A stretch of DNA of 13,443 nt, from assembly GCA_006227875.1 (NCBI GenBank), contig SBFI01000103.1, forward strand, positions 1-13,443, in the 5' to 3' direction. The notes under the pieces are model-generated. The model saw only the letters and a list, made by a program, of their open reading frames with translations, was not told where the DNA came from and made no database searches. The translations under genes were made by a program, and so were the position numbers. Origin of the DNA: Acidobacteriota bacterium (GTDB taxonomy: Bacteria > Acidobacteriota > Thermoanaerobaculia > Multivoradales > JAHEKO01). Below are positions 1 through 5,733 of this stretch, one piece after another (position 1 is the stretch's first letter; the number at the start of each line of letters is the position of its first letter).

Positions 1-98
1 ATCTGGCTGTTGTACCTGCCCGCCAGATGGACCAGCTTGGCGGCCGCCCGGGCGTGGAGTCCCAGGCGATTCACGATCTCGACCTCGCGCTCAATCAC
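1..98 (-). CDS. ptsH: HPr phosphocarrier protein, N-terminal part (cut by window edge)
   Basis: This is the first 32 codons of an HPr-family phosphocarrier, the small protein that takes phosphate from PEP-dependent Enzyme I on a histidine and passes it to EIIA proteins. The translation reads NRLGLHARAAAKLV at residues 10-23. His15 sits exactly at the classic phosphorylation position, followed by the invariant Ala-Arg. The start is taken as the GTG at 98-96 because a GGAGGAGG ribosome-binding site (112-105) lies six bases upstream; a second GTG at 104-102 is possible but too close to that site. The gene overlaps the end of the EIIA gene by eight bases. The part that would carry Ser46, the target of HprK, is outside the window. 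It could be an NPr-type protein of the nitrogen PTS rather than a sugar HPr; the visible part cannot decide. Confidence 0.88.
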   Translation of the reverse strand, partial: MIEREVEIVNRLGLHARAAAKLVHLAGRYNSQ

Positions 99-552
99 TG
101 CCACCCTCCTCCACCTCGTCCGCTGATCTCGACACGGACTTCAATGTGCCGTTGGCCGCCTGCCCCTCGCCGGCGCGGCAGATGCTGGCTCGGGATTTCT
201 CCTGTATCCAATCGGCCAGCTCCACCAGCGACATCTCGTTGGAGCGGGGGCAGCCCAGACGGACGACCATCGGCAGGTTGACCCCAGTCACCACCTCCAC
301 CCGGCCGGGCTCGAAGAAACCGGCCGCGACATTGAAGGGTGTACCGCCGTACATGTCGGTGAGGATCAACACCTCGTCGGCCGGATCGACGGTTTCCAGG
401 GCGCGACGAGTCTTGTCGGTGACCTCCTCGACACTGTCGTCCCAGTCCAAGGAGACGGCCACAAAACGGGGCATGTCGCCGACGATCATCTGCGCCGCGT
501 CGAGCAGCTCCTGGGCCATCCGGCCGTGCGTGACAATCAAAGTCGTGACCAT
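91..552 (-). CDS. PTS system mannose/fructose/sorbose-type EIIA component
   Basis: This 153-residue cytoplasmic protein matches the EIIA-Man family, which accepts phosphate from HPr on a histidine. The N-terminus runs through a hydrophobic strand into THGRMA with His9 as the phosphorylation site. The acidic partner Asp66 lies in the DMYGGTPFN motif (66-74), and VVTGVNLPMVVRL (87-99) is the next conserved block; the pair matches His10/Asp67 of E. coli ManX almost exactly in spacing. The domain ends near residue 120. The last 30 or so residues (122-153) are a polar, apparently disordered tail. No EIIB, EIIC or EIID follows within the window, and the next gene is HPr, so a regulatory phosphorelay role is more likely than sugar uptake. 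A GGAG sequence lies about ten bases before the ATG. The gap to the upstream rapZ gene is 75 bases. Confidence 0.9.
   Translation of the reverse strand: MVTTLIVTHGRMAQELLDAAQMIVGDMPRFVAVSLDWDDSVEEVTDKTRRALETVDPADEVLILTDMYGGTPFNVAAGFFEPGRVEVVTGVNLPMVVRLGCPRSNEMSLVELADWIQEKSRASICRAGEGQAANGTLKSVSRSADEVEEGGSD
105..112 (-). promoter_or_regulatory. Ribosome-binding site of the HPr gene
   Basis: The minus strand reads GGAGGAGG, a strong Shine-Dalgarno sequence, six bases before the GTG at 98. It lies inside the last codons of the EIIA gene and decides the otherwise ambiguous HPr start. Confidence 0.65.
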
Positions 553-597
553 GAGCGTGGATCTCCGTGCCGAGAGCTTAGCAACGAATGGCCTACG

Positions 598-612
598 GCC
601 GCTGAGAGCGGC
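598..612. repeat. Short perfect inverted repeat between rapZ and the EIIA gene
   Basis: GCCGCT and AGCGGC, separated by three bases, form a perfect six-base-pair stem in the 75-base gap between the rapZ stop codon and the EIIA start. No T-tract follows on either strand, so it is not a typical intrinsic terminator. It could be a transcript hairpin that affects RNA stability or expression ratio, or chance in GC-rich sequence. Confidence 0.4.
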
Positions 613-627
613 TCCACAGCCTAGTGG

Positions 628-1494
628 TTAGCGAGTGATATCCCGATGGATAAGGCGAACCCGTTTGTCGGTGCTTCGCAGGCGGGAGTAGAGCTCCTCG
701 ACGATCGCCACCGAGCGGTGGTGACCACCGGTACAGCCGACGCCGACCGACAGGTAGGCGCGATTCTCTTTTTCGTAACGTGGTAACAGATAGCCTAGGA
801 AGTCCTCCAGGCGATTGACGAACTCCTCGTAGTCGGGGATCGCTTCCAGAAACTCCCGCACCGGCTCATCGCGCCCGGTCAGCGAGCGCAGCTCGGGCAC
901 AAAATGGGGATTGTCGAGGAACCGCGCATCGAATAGCAGATCGGCGCCGGATGGGACGCCGTGCTTGAAGCCAAAGCTGACCAGGGAGACCGTCAGGGTG
1001 GGCTCTTCACCCGGTGCGGTGGCAAAAGCGCGGTAGACCTCGTCGCGGGCTTCGTGGATCGACCAGTCGCTGGTGTCCAGGACCATGTCCGCCGCCCCCT
1101 TGACGTCCGCCAGCATCTCCTTCTCCTGCCGGATCCCTTCGATGGCGCCGCGGTCGGCGGCCAGGGGATGGGGTCGTCGGGTCTCGGAGAATCTCCTCAC
1201 CAGGGCGTCCTCGGAGGACTCCAAAAAGAGGATTGTCGGATTGACCTGCGCCCGATCGAGCTCGGCAACGAGCGGAGGAAACTCGCTGGCAAAACCAGGC
1301 GCGCGCACATCCGTCACCACCGCGATCCGACGGTGCCCTTCGACCTGTGCAAAAGGATCGTGGAGAAACTGGCGCAACAGCGGCAGGGGGAGATTGTCGA
1401 CACAGTAGAAGCCGAGGTCTTCGAAGCACTTGGCGACGGTGCTCTTGCCCGAACCGGAGAGACCGGTGATCAGAACGAGTCTCGTGGGTTTCAC
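628..1494 (-). CDS. rapZ: RapZ family RNase adapter / nucleotide-binding protein
   Basis: This 288-residue protein belongs to the RapZ (YvcJ/YhbJ) family; E. coli RapZ has 284 residues. In enterobacteria RapZ presents the small RNA GlmZ to RNase E and so controls glucosamine-6-phosphate synthase; in other phyla the role is less clear. The N-terminal P-loop is GLSGSGKS (11-18), followed by FYCVDNLPLPLL and a VTDVRA strand near residue 60. The C-terminal family signature GCTGGHHRSV (253-262) and the HRDI end are intact. The reading frame is open far upstream inside hprK, but the start is set at GTG 1494-1492 because the protein there begins directly with the P-loop strand and the GTG overlaps the hprK stop as GTGA. 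The overlap implies translational coupling to hprK. Confidence 0.93.
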   Translation of the reverse strand: MKPTRLVLITGLSGSGKSTVAKCFEDLGFYCVDNLPLPLLRQFLHDPFAQVEGHRRIAVVTDVRAPGFASEFPPLVAELDRAQVNPTILFLESSEDALVRRFSETRRPHPLAADRGAIEGIRQEKEMLADVKGAADMVLDTSDWSIHEARDEVYRAFATAPGEEPTLTVSLVSFGFKHGVPSGADLLFDARFLDNPHFVPELRSLTGRDEPVREFLEAIPDYEEFVNRLEDFLGYLLPRYEKENRAYLSVGVGCTGGHHRSVAIVEELYSRLRSTDKRVRLIHRDITR

Positions 1495-2462
1495 GTCGGC
1501 GCGTGTTCCGCTTTTCCCGGCCCCTGCTGCAGCTTCTTTTCCAGCTCGCGGGCGAAGTCCCTGGCCGAGTGGTGGCCCTGCAGCTTGAGCACATGGTTGC
1601 GGGTGGCGATCTCTACCAGGATCGAGAGATTGCGCCCCAGGGCCACCGGCAGCGTGATGTAGGGGCAGGAGACATCGAGGATCTTGTAGACCCTCTCTTC
1701 CAATCCCAGGCGGTCGTAGGCCTTGGACTCGTCCCACGGCTCGAGCTCGATCACCAGGTCGATCGATTTGCGCTCGCGCACCGCCGCCAGGCCGAACAGA
1801 TCCTGGACGTTGACGATCCCCAGACCGCGCACCTCCATGTGATGACGCAAGGGCTCCTGGCAGAACCCCAGAAGATCCCCGTGCGGATAGCGCTTGGCCG
1901 TCACCCGGTCATCGGCAACCAAACTGTGACCGCGGGTGATGAGGTCGAGAGCGCATTCGCTCTTCCCTGCCCCACTGGCACCGATCAGCAGCACACCCAG
2001 CCCAAAAATCTCGAGCAAGACGCCGTGGAGAGTTGTCGACGGCACCAGATGGTCTTCCAGAAAGTAGCTGATCCGCTTGATGACCGTGGAAGAGAGTGCC
2101 GACGACGACAGCACCGGGATCTGCTCGGCGCGACAGGCGGGCAAGAATTCGGGTAGGGGCTCCAGCCCCTTGGTGACCACGAAGACCGGTACCGGCATGT
2201 CGGCGATGTGCTCGAATCTCTCCTGACGCTGCTCGGGCGTCAGGGTCTTCAGATACTCGGTCTCGCTCTCGCCGACGATCTGTACCCTCCCCGGCCGGAT
2301 GTAATCGTAGTAGCCGGCAAAGGCCAGACCCGGCTTTTGCACCCGGGGATTGATGATCCGATTGTCGAGGTGTGACTCGCCGCAGAGCAGCTTGAAATCG
2401 AGATCCGCCAGCTCCTGCCCCAGCAGCTCCGACACCGATACATGGACACTCTGACGGACCAC
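1491..2462 (-). CDS. hprK: HPr kinase/phosphorylase
   Basis: HprK phosphorylates HPr on a regulatory serine using ATP or pyrophosphate and reverses the reaction with inorganic phosphate. The 323-residue protein has the full two-domain layout: an N-terminal domain (about 1-130), then the catalytic domain with His146-Gly147, Walker A GASGAGKS (161-168), and the family signature around HHMEVRGLGIVNV (208-220). The C-terminal PVALGRN loop (272-278) is also present. The GTG start at 2462 directly abuts the ptsN stop, with GGGAGA eight bases upstream; an in-frame GTG at codon 10 is an alternative. HprK is best known from Firmicutes, where it drives catabolite repression. In Gram-negatives it usually sits, as here, near ptsN and HPr and probably modulates a regulatory PTS. 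Its likely substrate is the HPr encoded about 1.4 kb downstream. Confidence 0.95.
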   Translation of the reverse strand: MVRQSVHVSVSELLGQELADLDFKLLCGESHLDNRIINPRVQKPGLAFAGYYDYIRPGRVQIVGESETEYLKTLTPEQRQERFEHIADMPVPVFVVTKGLEPLPEFLPACRAEQIPVLSSSALSSTVIKRISYFLEDHLVPSTTLHGVLLEIFGLGVLLIGASGAGKSECALDLITRGHSLVADDRVTAKRYPHGDLLGFCQEPLRHHMEVRGLGIVNVQDLFGLAAVRERKSIDLVIELEPWDESKAYDRLGLEERVYKILDVSCPYITLPVALGRNLSILVEIATRNHVLKLQGHHSARDFARELEKKLQQGPGKAEHAPT

Positions 2463-2918
2463 TCAGTCGGTCTCCCGCTCCAGGAGCTCGTAGATCGACT
2501 CGGCGTCGTCGAGCTGTCGGATCTTCTCGACATGCTGGTTGGCCTTGACCCATTTGGAGATGGCGGACAGGGACTGGAGGTGCTCGGCCGGCGCGTCCTC
2601 TGGTGAGACCAGCAGAAACAGGAGATCCACCGGCTCACCGTCGTCGGCATCGAAGTCCACCGGGTGCTCACAGAGACCGATAGCCACCACCACTTCCGAC
2701 AGGCCATTCATCTTGCAGTGCGGTATGGCGACCCCCGAGCCGATACCGGTGGAGCTCAAATCCTCACGCTCGCACAACCGGCGGTAGAGATCTTCGGCAT
2801 CGGCGACGGGTGAGACCTCGGCCAGCCGGTCGGCAAATGCCCGCAACACCGTCGGTCGATCCGAGCCGGCAAGATGCGGAAAGATGAGCTCGGGATGGGT
2901 CAGATTGGCGAGACGCAT
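2463..2918 (-). CDS. ptsN: PTS EIIA-Ntr nitrogen regulatory protein
   Basis: This 151-residue protein is the terminal phosphoacceptor of the nitrogen PTS, a regulatory chain that in proteobacteria affects potassium transport, sigma-54-dependent genes and cell-envelope stress. The fructose-type EIIA signature STGIGSGVAIPH spans residues 56-67 and places the phosphorylated histidine at position 67. The later FLLVSPEDAPAEHLQSLSAIS segment is typical of the family. Its place downstream of rpoN and hpf matches the classic rpoN operon order. The ATG at 2918 lies 15 bases after the hpf stop with only a weak G-rich sequence before it. It ends exactly where hprK begins. Confidence 0.93.
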   Translation of the reverse strand: MRLANLTHPELIFPHLAGSDRPTVLRAFADRLAEVSPVADAEDLYRRLCEREDLSSTGIGSGVAIPHCKMNGLSEVVVAIGLCEHPVDFDADDGEPVDLLFLLVSPEDAPAEHLQSLSAISKWVKANQHVEKIRQLDDAESIYELLERETD

Positions 2919-2933
2919 GCGCCCCGTTCCCCG

Positions 2934-3476
2934 CTACTCCGGTGATATCAACCCGTAGTTCTGATCCCGTCGCTTGTACAGAACGCTGACCTGATCACTG
3001 GCCGCATCGCGAAAGACGACAAAATCGTTCTTGGAGTCCTCGAGCTGCAGCGCCGCTTCGTCGATACTCATCGGTTTGATGCTGAGCACGCTCTTCTTGA
3101 CGATGCGTGGCGATCCACCAGCTCCGATCGATGCTCGCTCGAGGACCTCGACCGGCCACTGGCTGCCGTTGTTGCGGTCCGCCTTGCGACGCTTGTCGCG
3201 AAACTTCTTGCGTGAGCGCCGGGCCTGCTTCTCGGTCTTGTCGACGGCCAGGTTGATGGCGTCGTACATGTCGTCGTTTTCCTCGTTGGCCTTGATGACG
3301 CCGAATCGATGGGCCACGTGGAGATCGGCGATGTAGCGATGCTTCTCGTGTTCGAGTGTCACCCGGATCTCGACCGGATCTTCGAGAAACTTGGCGATCT
3401 TCTGCAGTTTGTCCGACGTGTAGGTGCGAATTTGATCGTCGAGGGGATAGTTGCGAGCGACGTAGTCGATGTTCAT
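2934..3476 (-). CDS. hpf: Ribosome hibernation promoting factor, long form
   Basis: This 180-residue protein is a long-form HPF, which binds the 30S decoding centre and, through its C-terminal domain, pairs two 70S ribosomes into inactive 100S dimers in starved cells. The N-terminal domain (about 1-100) begins MNIDYVARNYPLDD and shows the beta-alpha pattern with RYIADLHVAHRFGVIKANEENDDMYDAI. A strongly basic stretch (about 85-100, rich in KTEKQARRSRKKFRDKRR) follows. After a linker, the C-terminal dimerisation domain (about 130-180) shows KPMSIDEAALQLE, FVVFRDA and VSVLYKRRDQNYGLI. The length contrasts with the short HPF (about 95 residues) found beside rpoN in E. coli. A clear ribosome-binding site (AGAGGAG) precedes the ATG. 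Confidence 0.95.
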   Translation of the reverse strand: MNIDYVARNYPLDDQIRTYTSDKLQKIAKFLEDPVEIRVTLEHEKHRYIADLHVAHRFGVIKANEENDDMYDAINLAVDKTEKQARRSRKKFRDKRRKADRNNGSQWPVEVLERASIGAGGSPRIVKKSVLSIKPMSIDEAALQLEDSKNDFVVFRDAASDQVSVLYKRRDQNYGLISPE

Positions 3477-3480
3477 GGAT

Positions 3481-3487
3481 CTCCTCT
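3481..3487 (-). promoter_or_regulatory. Ribosome-binding site of hpf
   Basis: The minus strand reads AGAGGAG four bases before the hpf ATG, in the 21-base gap after the rpoN stop codons. It is one of the clearest Shine-Dalgarno sequences in the cluster and fits independent, strong translation of hpf. Confidence 0.6.
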
Positions 3488-3497
3488 GTTTCGCCTA

Positions 3498-4976
3498 CTA
3501 GAAGATTTGTTTTCGACTGTTAGAAGAAGGAATTCTCAACTCGTCACGATACTTGGCCACGGTTCGCCGCGCAATATTGATTCCCTCCCTTTTGAGCATT
3601 CGGGTCAGCTCACTGTCGGAAAGCGGCCGCTTCGGGTCTTCGGCCTGAATCAGATGCTGGATCTTCTGCTTTACGGTCAGCGACGAGATGTCGGCGCCGT
3701 ACTCGCGATCGATTCCGCTGTGGAAGAAGAACTTCAGCGGATAGAGACCGCGCGGCGTGTGCATGTACTTGTTGGAGACCACCCGGCTGACGGTCGACTC
3801 GTGCATGCCGATGTCGTCGGCCACATCACGGAGAACCATCGGGCGCAGATGCTCTATTCCCTGGTCGAAGAAGCTGCGCTGCTGCCGCACGATCGAATCG
3901 GCCACCTTGTAGATCGTCCGCTGCCGCTGATCCAGACTCTTGATCAACCAGATCGCCGAGCGCAGCTTGTCCTTTATGTAGTTCCGCGCGTCGGCCTCCT
4001 TGCCGTCGTTTTTCATCTGCTTGAGCATTCGTCGGTACGAACGACTGATGCGGAGCCGCGGCATGCCGTCGTCGTTGAGCAGAATCACGTACTCGCCGCT
4101 GACCTTGGTGATGTAGACGTCCGGCTCGACGTAGTGCGTGCGCTCGCTCGAGAACTTGCGACCGGGGCGCGTCTCCAGACAGCGGATCTTCTCGATTACC
4201 GGTTCGAGGTCATGAAGATCGACTTCGAACTGTTTGGCCAGTGCCTGGAACTGCCGCTTTAGAAAGGGCTCCCAGGCCTCGGTGAGGATACGCCGCGCCA
4301 GGGAGTCCTCCGGTTCTCCCTGCGCCTCCAGCTGCCGCACCAGGCTCTCCTGAAGGCTACGACAGGCGATGCCGGGCGGATCGAATCCCTGCACCAGCCC
4401 GATCGCCTCATCCACCTCTTCGATCGTGTAGGGCTCGTCGTCGTGGGTGTCCTGACCCATGAGCTGGATCTCTTCGGAGCTGGCCACCAGAAACCCCTCC
4501 GGATCCAGGTTGCCGATGACGAGCTCCGCGATCTCCCGCTGTCTGGCACTCACCTCGCTCATGTGGAGTTGCCACAGGAGGTGGTCGTAGAGGTCGGGGT
4601 CGCGGCTGAGAGTGTTTTCGAGCGGTGGCGCATCCTTGGGCTCGAACACCGATGGCCCGGTCGTGCTGTCCAGGTACTCGTTGAAATAGGCGTCTAGGTC
4701 GATGTCCTCCATCGACTCGGAATGGTCCAGCTCGTCTGCCGTCGACTCCTCCGCCGGCTTGGCTTCGGCCTCGGTCTCCTCGTCCTGCTCTTCGCTGGCT
4801 TCGGCCTCCTGGTTTTCGTCCACCTCTTCGAGCAATGGGTTTTCGACCAGCTCCTGGGTGAGGATGCCCTGAAGCTCCAGCCGGGTCATCTGCAAGAGCT
4901 TGATGGCCTGCTGGAGTGACGGCGTCATCACCAGCTTCTGGGCCAGCTTCAAGGCCAGCTTTTGCTCTAGTGCCAT
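3498..4976 (-). CDS. rpoN: RNA polymerase sigma-54 factor
   Basis: Sigma-54 directs RNA polymerase to -24/-12 promoters that need ATP-driven enhancer-binding activators. The 492-residue protein has the full architecture. Region I (about 1-50) is glutamine- and leucine-rich (LALKLAQKLVMTPSLQQAI) and ends at ELVENPLLEE. Region II (about 50-105) is a very acidic linker. The core-binding domain fills about 120-330. A helix-turn-helix region includes HESTVSRVVSNKYMHTPRG. The C-terminal RpoN box ARRTVAKYRDEL (469-480) contacts the -24 element. It lies 25 bases after lptB, the normal neighbour in many diderms. The frame ends in two successive TAG codons. No obvious sigma-54 target promoter was noticed in the window. 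Confidence 0.97.
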   Translation of the reverse strand: MALEQKLALKLAQKLVMTPSLQQAIKLLQMTRLELQGILTQELVENPLLEEVDENQEAEASEEQDEETEAEAKPAEESTADELDHSESMEDIDLDAYFNEYLDSTTGPSVFEPKDAPPLENTLSRDPDLYDHLLWQLHMSEVSARQREIAELVIGNLDPEGFLVASSEEIQLMGQDTHDDEPYTIEEVDEAIGLVQGFDPPGIACRSLQESLVRQLEAQGEPEDSLARRILTEAWEPFLKRQFQALAKQFEVDLHDLEPVIEKIRCLETRPGRKFSSERTHYVEPDVYITKVSGEYVILLNDDGMPRLRISRSYRRMLKQMKNDGKEADARNYIKDKLRSAIWLIKSLDQRQRTIYKVADSIVRQQRSFFDQGIEHLRPMVLRDVADDIGMHESTVSRVVSNKYMHTPRGLYPLKFFFHSGIDREYGADISSLTVKQKIQHLIQAEDPKRPLSDSELTRMLKREGINIARRTVAKYRDELRIPSSNSRKQIF

Positions 4977-5001
4977 TTGTCCCCGGCAACACCCCTGAGG
5001 G

Positions 5002-5733
5002 TTAGAGGGTGAAGTCTTCTCCTAGATAGATTTTGCGGACCTGTGGATCCGTGGAAAGCTCTTGTGGCTCACCTGCGCGGAGTATTGCACCGTTGTTAAT
5101 GATATAGGCGCGGTCGGTTATTTTCAATGTTTCCCGCACGTTATGGTCGGTAATCAGGACGCCGATTCCCATGTTCTTGAGGTGGGCGACGATCCTCTGG
5201 ATATCGAGCACGGCGATCGGATCGATGCCGGCAAAGGGCTCGTCGAGAAGGATGAATGCCGGCTCGAGGACCAGGGCGCGGGCGATCTCGGTTCGTCGGC
5301 GCTCGCCACCGGACAGCGCGTAGCCGGGGGTCTTGCGCACGGTCGACAGCCCGAACTGCCGGATCAGGACGTCCACCCGCTCCTCCTGTTGGGAGTGCGC
5401 CATGTCGAGGGTCTCCAAGATGGCTCGGAGATTGTCCGCCACCGACATCTTGCGAAAGACCGACGGCTCTTGCGGTAGATAGCTGATACCGATCTTGGCC
5501 CGCTGGTACATCGGCAGCTCGGTGATTTCCCGTTCGCCAAAGAAAACCTTGCCCGCGTCGGGTGGGATGAGACCTACGACCATGTAGAAGGTCGTCGTCT
5601 TGCCCGCACCGTTGGGCCCCAGAAGACCGACGATCTCGCCCTGATGGACGTCGATGGAGACATCGTCGACGACCGCACGGCCGCGATAGACCTTGCGCAG
5701 CCCCTGGGTCGAAAGGCTCTTGAGCTCGGTCAT
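5002..5733 (-). CDS. lptB: LPS export ABC transporter ATP-binding protein LptB
   Basis: LptB is the cytoplasmic ATPase of the LptB2FG transporter, which extracts lipopolysaccharide from the inner membrane and pushes it along the Lpt bridge. The 243-residue protein has Walker A GPNGAGKTT (39-47), a Q-loop at Gln88 in SYLPQEPSVF, the ABC signature LSGGE (140-144), Walker B ILLDEP (161-166) and the switch histidine at about 197 in TDHNV. The LPQEPSVFRKMSV segment and the FAGIDP sequence are characteristic of LptB among ABC ATPases. The ATG overlaps the stop of the lptC/lptA fusion as ATGA, so the bridge protein and ATPase are probably translationally coupled. The permeases LptF and LptG are not in the window. 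Confidence 0.96.
   Translation of the reverse strand: MTELKSLSTQGLRKVYRGRAVVDDVSIDVHQGEIVGLLGPNGAGKTTTFYMVVGLIPPDAGKVFFGEREITELPMYQRAKIGISYLPQEPSVFRKMSVADNLRAILETLDMAHSQQEERVDVLIRQFGLSTVRKTPGYALSGGERRRTEIARALVLEPAFILLDEPFAGIDPIAVLDIQRIVAHLKNMGIGVLITDHNVRETLKITDRAYIINNGAILRAGEPQELSTDPQVRKIYLGEDFTL

Noticed and set aside
1495..1737. N-terminal extension of rapZ
   Set aside because: The frame is open but overlaps the hprK coding sequence by about 240 bases, and the added residues resemble out-of-frame translation of hprK; the GTG at 1494 gives the normal family length.
3309..4262. Plus-strand open frame of 317 codons opposite rpoN and hpf
   Set aside because: It spans the 3' part of rpoN and the 5' part of hpf in antisense, with no plausible motif, so it is a codon-bias shadow.
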